From: JADFGZ01 sp965222345
GTDB lineage: Bacteria > Acidobacteriota > Terriglobia > 2-12-FULL-54-10
Length of the DNA stretch: 64,000 nucleotides
Assembly: GCA_965222345.1 (NCBI GenBank)
Contig: CBDCTS010000004.1
Span: 806,001-870,000, forward strand
Direction of reading: 5' to 3'
Of this stretch, positions 1 to 9,209 are shown piece after piece. The notes beneath the pieces were generated by a model. The model was given only the letters and a program-made list of their open reading frames with translations, was not told the DNA's origin and searched no databases. Each line of letters starts with the position of its first letter. Within the stretch, counting starts at the first letter, position 1. The position numbers and the translations under genes are program-made.

Positions 1-1904
1 GAAGGGTCGGTCATTTTCTCCCAGCGCAGCCCGACATTCAGCGTCAGATTGGGCAGCACTTTAATATCATCCTGCAAATAAAACCCTACGAAGGTCTGCC
101 GGTAACCCCGATAGACGTCGGGAGGAACAAGTGGATCGATGGATTGGGGCACCGGGCCGGTAATTGAGGACGGCCTGGCAGAGAAAAAGCGCGACAAACC
201 ACTAGTCCGCATCTGCCCGCTGAACCAGATGTTCTGGAACTCATTCATCCGATACCGCTTGAGCTCCGCCCCGGCGCTAATCGAATGATTCCCCCGGTTG
301 TAGGAAATCTGATCCTGGTAAAGAAATGTGTTGTCGATCAGCTCGAAGGGCAAGCTCAGATCCGACGCGCGAACGCCTCCGATTCCCGTACCTCGCGGCG
401 CTATGCCGTTACACAGGGGCGTTCCTGGAATGCAAGGTAAAATGGGATCGAGACCGCCGGCGACGGTAAAGCCGGAGATCATCTTGGTGCGCATGAAGCC
501 GACGCTGGCCACATTGATCGCCGAGGGAGAGAGGATGCGGGTGTGTTGAAGGGTGGCAAAGTAATAAGCGCCGTCGGAAAAGTGTGTCCAGTCCGGATCG
601 TTGCCCGGGTCTAACCGAGACGCTTCGCTCCGGTCTGCCGTGAAGCGCACGAAGAGGGAATCACTATCGGAAAGCCTCTGGTCAAATCGAGCCGTCCCGT
701 AATTTTCTGTCCCCTTTTCGACTCGGGAAGCCGCATAGCGCCGCGTTCCGCCTCCCAGCCGCTCCCCGTTGCCCGGGAATGTCAACTCCCGCAAGACAGC
801 CTGGGTCCAGGGATGCACCGGGCGGAAGTCCTCCAGGATCACCGAGGGATCGACCTTCCACAATCCCACGGGGAGGGGGTTGCCATTGTCGTCCACGTGT
901 TTCGTGATCACCCCCTCCTTCAGATCCTCGTCAAATACCTCCATGAAATCGGTAATCCCTCTGCGTGCCCGCTCGCCCTCATAGGCCAGGAAGAAGAAAG
1001 TGCTGTCCCTGCGAAGGGCCCCCCCCAAGCTCGCTCCAAACTGGTTCTGCTTCAAAGGGGTTTTGGGACCGCCCGGTGGCACAAAAAAGTCGTTGGCATC
1101 GAGTTTGTCGTTGCGCAAGAACTCAAAGGCGCTCCCGTGCCACTCGTTGGTGCCGGACTGTGTGACTGCATTCACCACGCCGCCAATGGCGCGTCCGTAC
1201 TGCGCTCCATAGTTGTTGATCAGAACATTGAACTCGCGCACGGCCTCGGTCCCCAACTGCCTTCCCAACACGCTGGAAGGAGCCATGTTGGCCGCAATGT
1301 TCATGGTCTCTACCCCATCCAGCAGGTAAAGCGTCTGTGCCGGCCGCGCCCCGTTGACGGAAATTTTTCGTCCTCCGCCCGTCCGGACGTTTGGAGTAAC
1401 GGTGGTCAGATAAATAGCCCCTGGCTGGATGGCGGTCAGGTCCGTATAACTACGCCCGCTCAAGGGCAGTTCCCGCACTTGCCTCTCATCCACCAAGCTG
1501 GCTACCGTCGCGCTGGTTGTGTCCACCAATGGAGCTTCTCCTGTGACAGTGACCCTCTCGGTCACTGCTCCTACCTGAAGCGTAAAGTCCACGGTGGCCT
1601 CCCGGCCAACGGTTAGCGTGATGCCGGCTCGCACCGAAGTCTGAAAACCCGACGACTCAGTCGTCACGTCATAGCTGCCCAGACCCAACTGCGGCGCCCG
1701 GTAGCGGCCTGCCGCGTCCGTCGTCACCGTGCGGCTAATCCCGGTATCCACATTCAGGATGGTAACGCTGGCCCCGGGAATAACGGCTCCAGTAGAGTCG
1801 CTCACCGTTCCCGAAATTGTTCCCGTGGTGACCTGAGCCAGAGTGATTCCACTAAAGAAACACACACACGCCAACACTTGCCAAAAGCGTTTCTGCCCCT
1901 GCAT
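1..1904 (-). CDS. TonB-dependent receptor, N-terminal part (cut by window edge)
   Basis: The reading frame runs open from an ATG at 1904 to the left edge, about 634 codons, so the C-terminal part is missing. An AAGGAGGC ribosome site precedes the start. A signal peptide (residues about 1-22, ending near TLAQ) leads into a carboxypeptidase-regulatory-like Ig domain (about 24-105: repeated V..G..Y.A..L..G.Y pattern), then a TonB plug domain (about 115-230, with LDGVETMN and NNYGAQYGRAIGGVVN, typical of Oar-like receptors) and the first part of the beta-barrel. Acidobacterial and myxobacterial Oar-like receptors have this order. It should sit in the outer membrane and import an unknown, perhaps oligomeric, substrate. 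The IS1380 element lies just upstream, so its own promoter region is short (about 160 bases). Confidence 0.9.
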   Translation of the reverse strand, partial: MQGQKRFWQVLACVCFFSGITLAQVTTGTISGTVSDSTGAVIPGASVTILNVDTGISRTVTTDAAGRYRAPQLGLGSYDVTTESSGFQTSVRAGITLTVGREATVDFTLQVGAVTERVTVTGEAPLVDTTSATVASLVDERQVRELPLSGRSYTDLTAIQPGAIYLTTVTPNVRTGGGRKISVNGARPAQTLYLLDGVETMNIAANMAPSSVLGRQLGTEAVREFNVLINNYGAQYGRAIGGVVNAVTQSGTNEWHGSAFEFLRNDKLDANDFFVPPGGPKTPLKQNQFGASLGGALRRDSTFFFLAYEGERARRGITDFMEVFDEDLKEGVITKHVDDNGNPLPVGLWKVDPSVILEDFRPVHPWTQAVLRELTFPGNGERLGGGTRRYAASRVEKGTENYGTARFDQRLSDSDSLFVRFTADRSEASRLDPGNDPDWTHFSDGAYYFATLQHTRILSPSAINVASVGFMRTKMISGFTVAGGLDPILPCIPGTPLCNGIAPRGTGIGGVRASDLSLPFELIDNTFLYQDQISYNRGNHSISAGAELKRYRMNEFQNIWFSGQMRTSGLSRFFSARPSSITGPVPQSIDPLVPPDVYRGYRQTFVGFYLQDDIKVLPNLTLNVGLRWEKMTDP

Positions 1905-2067
1905 AGATGCCTCCTTCTTGTGACAGTATCAAGCCTTACGGCTGCAATAACTCACTTGTCATCTTTCTTTTTCTTATGCGGTTTCAGGCCGGTCGTAAAA
2001 TTAAAGATGCTCTAATCCAAAAGAAAGAGAAGTTGTTATCAAAAAAAGTCGCACCGATTTGTCTTAG

Positions 2068-3725
2068 CCGGAATTAGTTTTTTGGCCCTCCGACTCGTGA
2101 GTATAAACCCGTTGGCCTTCAACTGAGCACTTCCAGCCCAATATTTTCTCCGAGATACTGCCAGCGGCTTCCAGCCGCTCTTTCCGAGTCCCCAAAAACC
2201 CATCGCCTCGGCTTCCAGAACCAGCTTTTTCAGACACCCCTCCATTCCCGGGGGATATCGGAATCATTTTATTGGGTGCCGCAGGCTAGGCTATCCCGAC
2301 GGAAGCGACAGCCCATTTATCCGCCCCAGCATGCTGGCAAACAGCCGCCGAGTCAGATGGCTCTCTGCCAGCAATAGCCAATAGTAGCGGGCATGCTTAA
2401 TCAGGCGTCCTCCGGTTTTCACCAACCGCTGCTGCAAGCTCGTCAAGGACCAGTTCCCGATTCTCTGTGGCAGCACCAGTCGCCGCCACAGATTTCCCAG
2501 ATTATAGGCAATGATGGTCAGCCACAGCCGTACCTCGTTGGACCGGAACCGATGGCAACTGAGCCGCGTCATCTTCACCGCCTGCTTGCCTTCCTTAATC
2601 CACTGCTCTGCTGTCCCTCGCTTATTATAGAACCGCACCACCGCTCGACTCGGAAGCGTCAGGTTCGTCACAATGAACCCCACTCGCGGGAACAACTCCC
2701 CCGGATGATGTTCTACCTTGGCTACCACCCGTCGGGCCGTCTTCCAACTCTCGGCTTGGTACAGAAACCCCTTGTACTCCACCAACGGCTTCTGGCCCGG
2801 CCTTCCTACCGGACGTTTCAGCAACTCCTCGATGTCCCGCTGGAGGTTCTCGTTGGAAGGGATGCGGATGGCATACTTCACACCCCGCTTCTCCAACGCC
2901 TCGTAAATCTCCGGCTTCGCAAAGGCCGCGTCGGCACGAAATACCACCTCCTTGCCCCGCTTCTGCTGCCGCTCGATCTCCGGCAGGAGAAGTTCTTCCC
3001 ATTCCTCGGCGCTGTGGACGTTGCCCGGTCGCAATTTGGCAGCCAGACAGTCGCCGTCTCGATTGAATAACAGCAGGGGGTGATAGCAGGTGGACTCGAA
3101 GTGCCCGTTGTAGGCGCTATTCTCCTGCTCCCCGTAGACCGGAATCTCGGTCGAATCCATGTCCAGCACAGTTCGGTAGTGCGAATGGATTGCTTCTGCT
3201 CTGCCGATCAGTTCCCGGTTCACCCGTGCCAGCCCTGCGAAGTTCCCTTCCTCAGCCAGCATCTCCGTCTCGAAGGTCTGCAACCGAGAAGTCAGAGCCG
3301 CCCCTCGATCCCAAATCTTCTCCGAACCGATCAGCCGCAACGCCGGGTCCTGAGATAGCCGCTCGGCATCGTTCACATCCTCGTATCCAGCCAGACGGCT
3401 GTAGACCGACTGTCGAAGTAGGTCCGCAAAAGACAACCGCGCATTGTTTGCCCGAGAGTCGGTCAAGTGCTGTTCGACGAGTTCATCGAATCCCAATCGC
3501 TCGTCCAGCTCTCGCACCAGAATCAGCCCACCGTTGGATGTCACTCGCGATCCTTGAAAGGCAACCCGCAAAAACCGGTTGAATGACAGTTGAAATGCCT
3601 GTTTTTGGCTCTCACCCATTAGGTATACACCTCCGGAATGCAATGTTGATGCTGGAACCCGCATCAATATTGATGTTGGAGGTTAGTCGAGGGTTGCTTC
3701 TACGATTTCAAACGGGAAATGCGGG
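2068..3725 (-). mobile_element. IS1380-family insertion sequence, copy 1
   Basis: A 1658-base unit whose sequence reappears, inverted and apparently identical, at 37261-38918. Comparing the two copies fixes the ends: one begins CCCGCATTTCCC, the other (reverse complement) CCGGAATTAG, an imperfect terminal inverted repeat. It holds one transposase gene plus about 220 bases downstream of it, including GC-rich hairpins. The bases just outside this copy read CTTAG on one side and CTCAG on the other, compatible with a 5-base target duplication carrying one change. Confidence 0.9.
2291..3619 (-). CDS. IS1380-family transposase
   Basis: A DDE transposase of 442 residues. The start is placed at the ATG at 3619 because a GGAGGT ribosome site lies directly upstream; an in-frame ATG at 3667 has none. 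Family signs are the N-terminal FxxxGGLILVRELDERLGF segment, LDMDSTEIPVYG (first catalytic Asp), a FRADAAFAKPEIYE segment (second Asp) and the C-terminal YNKRGTAEQWIKEGK signature with the catalytic Glu, followed by the RSNEVRLWLTIIAYNLG helix typical of IS1380 and IS4 relatives. The protein matches the second copy at 37367-38695 throughout, so both should be active or recently active. Confidence 0.93.
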   Translation of the reverse strand: MGESQKQAFQLSFNRFLRVAFQGSRVTSNGGLILVRELDERLGFDELVEQHLTDSRANNARLSFADLLRQSVYSRLAGYEDVNDAERLSQDPALRLIGSEKIWDRGAALTSRLQTFETEMLAEEGNFAGLARVNRELIGRAEAIHSHYRTVLDMDSTEIPVYGEQENSAYNGHFESTCYHPLLLFNRDGDCLAAKLRPGNVHSAEEWEELLLPEIERQQKRGKEVVFRADAAFAKPEIYEALEKRGVKYAIRIPSNENLQRDIEELLKRPVGRPGQKPLVEYKGFLYQAESWKTARRVVAKVEHHPGELFPRVGFIVTNLTLPSRAVVRFYNKRGTAEQWIKEGKQAVKMTRLSCHRFRSNEVRLWLTIIAYNLGNLWRRLVLPQRIGNWSLTSLQQRLVKTGGRLIKHARYYWLLLAESHLTRRLFASMLGRINGLSLPSG

Positions 3726-4188
3726 CTCAGAAAGAAAATTACGCATTGGGAGCTCTCTGCGATTTGCTTCTGATCGTACATAGCACCATCATGACGCTCT
3801 GCCAACGCGAGAACTTATGGCATACCTTTAGATGAAAGTAAAGAGATTATTGCGTTACCCTGAATATGATGAGATTGCATCATTGGCTTGCTAACTTCCC
3901 TCGAAAATACCCGTGGTCGAACGTTCCAGATGTTGTTGTTGTCAGGTCAAGACCAAAACAGCAACAGGCCATCCGAACCCCCGGCTCTCACGGAATTATT
4001 TATATTTGATCAGAGCTGGTCTCAAAAATAGTTCTTTGGCAACCGGAAGAAAAGAAAGAGGGTTGCAGAGCAGAGGGGAAAGGGCAAACGAAAGCAGCTC
4101 TGGTGATTTAGCGAAAAACGAAACCCATGCAGGGACGCTGGAAAGTCAGCAACGGGTAGTGGACTTTGCTGGAACCGATCCGGAGTTC
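3726..4188. other. Intergenic stretch, nothing recognised
   Basis: Between the IS1380 end and the IS5-like remnant. It is AT-richer than its surroundings in the first 150 bases. I see no convincing start/ribosome-site pair, RNA gene or hairpin terminator. Confidence 0.5.
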
Positions 4189-4398
4189 GAAGCAACGGCT
4201 CGGTGGGAAAGGGCGGCCAGGTTGCCTGCCCCTGACGACAGTGTGCCTATCGCCGTCCGCCTCCAGGCTCCGTCGCCCCACGAAAGCCAGTTGGTCGAAC
4301 AAGCCCTCGGGAGCAGCATCCTGGATGAACTTCCCGCTAGACAGATCAGGGACAAGTCCCACGATAGCGACCTGTCCAGCCTGACTGAACGGGATTAG
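4189..4398 (+). pseudogene. Remnant of an IS5-family transposase
   Basis: A short stretch reads on the plus strand as DDSVPIAVRLQAPSPHESQLVEQAL, then ILDELPARQIRDKSHDSD. This matches the centre of IS5-group transposases, where the usual text is close to 'D..G.PIAV...SASPHE..LVE..L ... ELPARLIGDKAYDSD'. No start, no N-terminal domain and no downstream DDE part remain; the remnant ends where the convergent amidohydrolase gene stops (4395). Substitutions such as DKSHDSD for DKAYDSD show decay. Assignment is by eye and rests on about 60 residues. Confidence 0.5.
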
Positions 4399-6251
4399 AA
4401 CTGGGGGCTGCGGTACACCGTCTTGCCGCCGACTACCGTCAACAGTGTTTGAATTCTATCTATTTCCTTTTCCGGAACTGTAAAGTAGTCTTTGTCGATA
4501 ACGATGAAGTCAGCAAGTTTTCCCATCTCCAGCGAACCTAAATCCTGTTCGCGAAGCACATACTCGGCCGCCCAATTCGTATAGGCCTTTAGAACTGTGA
4601 TGCGGTCCAGCTTCTCCTCCGCCCCCCAGACTTTGCCGTTTATCTCCCGGTGTACGAAAGATCCCACGAAGGGCCAAACCCCATTGCCCCACGGCCAGTC
4701 CAATATTTTCGCGTCGTATTCCAACTCTTCGTCCAGTCTTGTTATATGGGCATCGGTGCTGAGAACGAATCGCGCTCCTCCATCGAGGAGACTCTTAGTT
4801 GGGGTAAGCCATTTCAGGTATTGCTCTCCATACTCCTGAACCAGATCTTTTCCAAACTCCCAGGTATAAACGGTCTGAAAGTTCATCCAGATGCCGTACC
4901 TCGCCAGCTTCGGTATTTGGTCGGGTCTCACTAAGGCGCCATGATCAAACCCCGTTCTGTTCTCTCTTATCTCATCGAGGGTTATTTGCCCCTCTCGCAT
5001 CGCCTGGTTCGCCAGTTCAAAGGCAAAATCCAAGGCCTTATCCCGGAACGCGTGCATGTATGTAATTCGCAGGCCGGATTTCAGCGCTTCCAGATGGGCA
5101 ACGTAGTCTCTCGACTCTAAAATATTGCAGGGACTCTCGGGATTTTCTTGTGCCGCCTGCAGCTTGGGGTCTTTAGCAACTGCAGTGGTGCAAAAGGACT
5201 TGTCCCAACCTTCCGATCCAACCCCGATATTCCAGAAGGAGTCACTGCCTTGCCCTCTCGAATCCCCCAGAAGCCTGTAAAATTCAGCCGGGTCTTTTGC
5301 AAGCGAAAATCCAGCCCTATGCACCCATGCCCACCGGATCGGCATTTCCCCAATCCGGTCCATTCTGTTCAGCGCCCGGATCACTTGCAGAGGCTCGATA
5401 TGAGAAACGACCGTCGTTATGCCATACCTGGCGTTACATTCGATCATCTCTGCCTTGAGCAATTCCTCTATGTCAGCCAGCCGGCTCCGGAGAACAATGT
5501 CGTACGGCAGGAAATACCACAACCGCAGCGAAGCCAGCTCCACTCCGACGGTTGCTTCCATTACCTCTTTCGCTTGCGTGTTGGTAACACTGCCACCCAA
5601 GGCGCTGGCGAATACCACAACCGGATTGTTCGGAGCCATTGCATCAAGCTCGGCGCGTGTAATCAATATGTTTTCACCTACGAGAGTGTCGCTCCGGGGG
5701 CGTATGGGGTCCACATTTTGGAGGACTCTCCTGGCATAGGACGTGAATCCCATGCTTCTGGGAATGTGAATCACAATCCACTTGCCGGGTCCGAGCTCCT
5801 GGGCGCGTTTTTCGATTGCCGGCACCAGTGCTCTGGCAATGTCCTCAGCACGGCCTTTCAGATAAGTGATCTCCAACTGCGGATCATATTTGTTTGCAAA
5901 ATGCTGAAAAGCCCAGGCGTGAGGATGAGTATGAGAATCGATCAGCCCCGGCAGCACTGTCCGCCCCCTAGCATCCAGCACTTCAGTATTCGGACCCGCC
6001 AGAAACCGGATCTCGTCATCCGTTCCCAGCGCCAGGATGCGGCTGTTCTTTACCGCCATGGCCTCAACCTTGGTCAGCCGCTCATCCATGGTGGAGATCT
6101 TACCGTTGATGACAATGAGATCCGGATAGGCCTGAAGCTGCTCCAACTTTCTCGTCAAATCGGCGACGCTTTGCCCTTGCGCGCTGCCCGGTAGCAGAAA
6201 GAAAACCAGGGACAACACTGCCGGCCAACTGAAAGGACCCGTTCTATTCAT
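4395..6251 (-). CDS. Secreted amidohydrolase family 3 protein (1 of 4)
   Basis: A 618-residue protein with a signal peptide (residues 1-27, ending GSAQG). It belongs to the YtcJ/AepA-like amidohydrolases (family 3), metal-dependent hydrolases of amide and related bonds. Visible marks are DLIVINGKISTMDE at the N-terminus, the metal-binding SHTHPH motif near residue 106 after GRTVLPGLID, and LSTDAH late in the barrel (metal-ligand Asp). The C-terminus ends with the ADFIVIDKDYFTVP strand usual in this family. A GGAGGT ribosome site precedes the ATG at 6251. The substrate cannot be told. Three further complete paralogs and one fragment lie in the window, two of them flanking a nitrile hydratase operon. 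Confidence 0.9.
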   Translation of the reverse strand: MNRTGPFSWPAVLSLVFFLLPGSAQGQSVADLTRKLEQLQAYPDLIVINGKISTMDERLTKVEAMAVKNSRILALGTDDEIRFLAGPNTEVLDARGRTVLPGLIDSHTHPHAWAFQHFANKYDPQLEITYLKGRAEDIARALVPAIEKRAQELGPGKWIVIHIPRSMGFTSYARRVLQNVDPIRPRSDTLVGENILITRAELDAMAPNNPVVVFASALGGSVTNTQAKEVMEATVGVELASLRLWYFLPYDIVLRSRLADIEELLKAEMIECNARYGITTVVSHIEPLQVIRALNRMDRIGEMPIRWAWVHRAGFSLAKDPAEFYRLLGDSRGQGSDSFWNIGVGSEGWDKSFCTTAVAKDPKLQAAQENPESPCNILESRDYVAHLEALKSGLRITYMHAFRDKALDFAFELANQAMREGQITLDEIRENRTGFDHGALVRPDQIPKLARYGIWMNFQTVYTWEFGKDLVQEYGEQYLKWLTPTKSLLDGGARFVLSTDAHITRLDEELEYDAKILDWPWGNGVWPFVGSFVHREINGKVWGAEEKLDRITVLKAYTNWAAEYVLREQDLGSLEMGKLADFIVIDKDYFTVPEKEIDRIQTLLTVVGGKTVYRSPQF

Positions 6252-6546
6252 AAGTCATTACCTCCGCCGTGAGATCATCTCTCCTGCTGCCGGGACGGTC
6301 GGATTGCATTTGCCTGTCGACGCTCCGCGTTTCCAGACTATCTATAACGGCGTCGGCGTTGTCAATAGATACGGATAGCGTTCCGAGCCGGGAGCAGCCT
6401 CGATTCATTAGGCCTGTAGAAGCTGTGTTCGTGTGAATTGCTCATCCGTCGAGCGGGTCCTTGCAGTCGCTCCCCGCCTTGGCCAATCAACCTGTGAAAC
6501 CACTCCTGCCGCTCGCGGCTCAGTTTCCGGTAGGAGCGACAAGCGG

Positions 6547-7170
6547 TCAGTGCTCCGGCGCGGAAACCGCTTCGGAACCTTCCTGCGGATTCTGGAGCGT
6601 CCCTTTCCGCTTTGCTACTTCGAGCAGGGTTGGATAAAACTGCACAAAGGTGTTGTCCACTGCTCCATTCTCCGCGTGGCAGGAATAGCAGCTGGCCGAC
6701 GCCGGTAACGGTTTGGCCGAAGCCGCCGCTGTCTCGAACGAAAAGAATGCCCACTTGCCGGGGAACCGGCTCTCGTCTTTTACCTCCGCTTCCATCCTCA
6801 GCAGTTCCCCCTGAAAATGACCATGCTGATTGATGGAGCCTTTGCTTTGCGAAGCACGAAGCTCCAACACAAGTATCGTCTTGTCCGGCCACTTTCCTGT
6901 TTGTAAGAAGGATCGATAGGCCTCCGGTGAGACAAACACATTGTCAAACGGCGGACCAGCATCTCCGGTGGATTTTGCCACTGGTCCATATGACATCCCC
7001 AGACCCGAGCTGAGCCATATCCATTCTCGGTAGTTATCAGGCCGCAGCAACTGATTATCCGCCGTAAAGCGGGGTTCGCCATGTTGCGACTCCTCCTGGC
7101 CTGCTACTCTGGGACTTAGGACCGCCAATAATGCAGTCATGACAACCAACAACGGAACAGTTCTTTTCAT
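6547..7170 (-). CDS. Cytochrome P460-like haem protein
   Basis: A 207-residue exported protein: a signal peptide (1-24), a soluble domain with the P460 pattern (YREWIWLSSGLGMSYG near 47, VFVSPEAYRSFLQTGKWPDKTIL near 78, WAFFSF near 140), and one c-type haem site CYSCH at 161-165 near the C-terminus, as in P460 proteins. The start at 7170 is chosen over an upstream in-frame ATG because an AAGGA site and the signal peptide fit it. P460 cytochromes oxidise hydroxylamine or nitric oxide; a role in handling small nitrogen compounds released by the neighbouring amidohydrolases is only a guess. The gene sits between two amidohydrolase genes in the same direction. Confidence 0.82.
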   Translation of the reverse strand: MKRTVPLLVVMTALLAVLSPRVAGQEESQHGEPRFTADNQLLRPDNYREWIWLSSGLGMSYGPVAKSTGDAGPPFDNVFVSPEAYRSFLQTGKWPDKTILVLELRASQSKGSINQHGHFQGELLRMEAEVKDESRFPGKWAFFSFETAAASAKPLPASASCYSCHAENGAVDNTFVQFYPTLLEVAKRKGTLQNPQEGSEAVSAPEH

Positions 7171-7242
7171 CGTCTTTTTCCTTTTATCCCTGTCCGAGTC
7201 GATTCTATGGCAACCCATTTCCAGAACGGCTTCACGAATGAA

Positions 7243-9135
7243 TTACCATTGAGCTGCTGGTCCGCCGAGTTCTACCTGGGACCCAGCGGGTTGCATCCCG
7301 GTTTCCCGGGCCAGCGACGGGACCAAGTGCACTACCTTGCCTCCTAGCATCGTCATCAAAACTCGGATGTTTGGAATGTCATCCACCGGAACAGTCAGAT
7401 AATCCCTATCCAAGACAGCCAGGTCAGCAATCTTTCCCGGTTCCAGAGAGCCTAACTTTTCTTCCCGCAGCGTGTAATAGGCTCCATTCAGGGTGGCTGA
7501 TTTCAGCATTACCTCCCGACTGACAGCCTGCTGGGGAGCATTAACTCTTCCCTCCTGATCCTTTCGGGTAATGCCCGCATAGAGAACAGTGAAAAAGGTC
7601 AAGTCGGTGTATCCGAGAGGCCGGTCGATTTCAACGCTTTGCCTCACACCCGCCTCGAGCAAATTCTTCCGCGGAACCACCCATTGAGCTGCCTCTTCGC
7701 CGAAATCCAGCAGTACCTGGTGCGCTCTTCCTTCCCAGACGTACATGTCCCAGCCGCCTAACATGAACCCGAGATTCTTAATCTGTGGAATCTGGTCCGG
7801 ACGCGGGTTGTAAGCCAGATGGTCCCACGTATGCCGTTTGGCCCGAATCTGATCCAGCGTCATCCCGGCATCTTTGCTTGCCTGCTCGACGATTTCCAAC
7901 AGGTAATCCATGTTCTTGTCGCCATCTGTGTGAGCACCGCTCAATCTTCCCCCAGCCCTTATATAGTTGTACAGCGCCTGCCTGTTCTGCGTCCCCGTGA
8001 CCGGGTCCAGCTCACAAGGAGTTTCCTTCGCAAACTGTTGCGCTGCTGGCGTAACTCCCGGCACTGAAATACATCTGCTCCCCACTCCAGGTGGCCAACC
8101 CCCTGCGAGCCACAGGTAATCAGACCCTTTGCCGGCCATTGCGTTCACAAGCAGGAGGTTGTAGACGTTCGAAGTCATGGGTTGCTCGGGCAGGCTTCCC
8201 TCCGTAACTCTCCACGTCCAGGGGATTCGAACCTCCAATTGTCCCTGTTGGTCCAGTTCGTTATACGCAGTCAGTGCAGCCCCTGTGTACATGGCCGTGG
8301 AATTCAGCGTGATTCCGTAACCCGCCCACCAGGACCCGCCCAGACGAAGAATTTCTTTCAATACTTCCGGTGGATAGATTACATTCCGCTCGATTTTGCG
8401 GTAATTCGTAACGCCGACTCCCGTTTGTGGGTCTCCTCCGAGCAGGTTGACCAAGTGGCTATCTTCTGTTATTCCCCATTCTCTCCAGTAGTCGTAGACC
8501 ACCTCGATGGCCTTTTGGTTCACCATTGTCCCCACGAAACCGGCGCGAATCAGTACCGGATTATCCGGAGCGATCATGTCCAGCATCTGCTTGGTGATCT
8601 GTCTTCCATAGGACCCTTGAATTACCTCTCGTCCCTTGTATTCTTTTCCATACAGCATGCTGATCCGAATCCATTGCCCGGGCTTAGCCGCCCGGACTGA
8701 TTCCTCCAACAATCGCGGCAGCATTTGCACCTGCTGCTCCGGCGGTTCTTCCCACAAGAACCGCTCAATATGTATATCGTCATTCACCACCTTCCGGACG
8801 ATGTACGGATTCAGCGGGTCCCAATCTTGCGGATGATCATGGGTGATCGCCAGGCCTGGGATTACCGTCCGGCCCCTCAAGTCAATACTCTTCGTATTCG
8901 GACCGGCCAGGGCGCGAATCTGCGCATTGCTGCCAACCGCCAGAATCGAATCCCCTCCAATCGCCATAGCTTCGGCAATTGTGCCCAAGTTCCCATTGAT
9001 TCCATGGTCATTCACTGTTACCAGTTTTCCGTTGTACAGGATGGTGTCCGGCGTCTGTTGTTGAGCCCACAGCAAACCGCTCCACCACAACAGCCCACCT
9101 GATAGCAGCAAAGTGAAGGTCCCCATTTTTTTCAT
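7243..9135 (-). CDS. Secreted amidohydrolase family 3 protein (2 of 4)
   Basis: A 630-residue protein with a signal peptide (1-24, ending LLWAQQ). The N-terminal strand DTILYNGKLVTVND and the metal motif THDHPQ (in place of the commoner SHTHPH) are followed by the TIM barrel; the C-terminus has ADLAVLDRDYLTVP and ends GGPAAQW. An AGGAGGGG ribosome site precedes the ATG. It is closest within the window to the gene at 13527-15410, sharing the unusual THDHPQDW motif and the QVELGGPAAQW tail, so these two form one subfamily, distinct from those at 4395 and 18640. It probably acts in the periplasm; the substrate is unknown. Confidence 0.9.
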   Translation of the reverse strand: MKKMGTFTLLLSGGLLWWSGLLWAQQQTPDTILYNGKLVTVNDHGINGNLGTIAEAMAIGGDSILAVGSNAQIRALAGPNTKSIDLRGRTVIPGLAITHDHPQDWDPLNPYIVRKVVNDDIHIERFLWEEPPEQQVQMLPRLLEESVRAAKPGQWIRISMLYGKEYKGREVIQGSYGRQITKQMLDMIAPDNPVLIRAGFVGTMVNQKAIEVVYDYWREWGITEDSHLVNLLGGDPQTGVGVTNYRKIERNVIYPPEVLKEILRLGGSWWAGYGITLNSTAMYTGAALTAYNELDQQGQLEVRIPWTWRVTEGSLPEQPMTSNVYNLLLVNAMAGKGSDYLWLAGGWPPGVGSRCISVPGVTPAAQQFAKETPCELDPVTGTQNRQALYNYIRAGGRLSGAHTDGDKNMDYLLEIVEQASKDAGMTLDQIRAKRHTWDHLAYNPRPDQIPQIKNLGFMLGGWDMYVWEGRAHQVLLDFGEEAAQWVVPRKNLLEAGVRQSVEIDRPLGYTDLTFFTVLYAGITRKDQEGRVNAPQQAVSREVMLKSATLNGAYYTLREEKLGSLEPGKIADLAVLDRDYLTVPVDDIPNIRVLMTMLGGKVVHLVPSLARETGMQPAGSQVELGGPAAQW

Positions 9136-9209
9136 GATTTCGCCCCTCCTGGCGTTTCCGCAGTCTGCGTCGCCTATGACGCCTCAGCCGGAGTGTTGAA
9201 CAAGAAGTA

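Noticed and set aside
5148..6194. A 348-codon open frame on the plus strand
   Set aside because: Antisense shadow of the amidohydrolase at 4395-6251, no ribosome site or family pattern.
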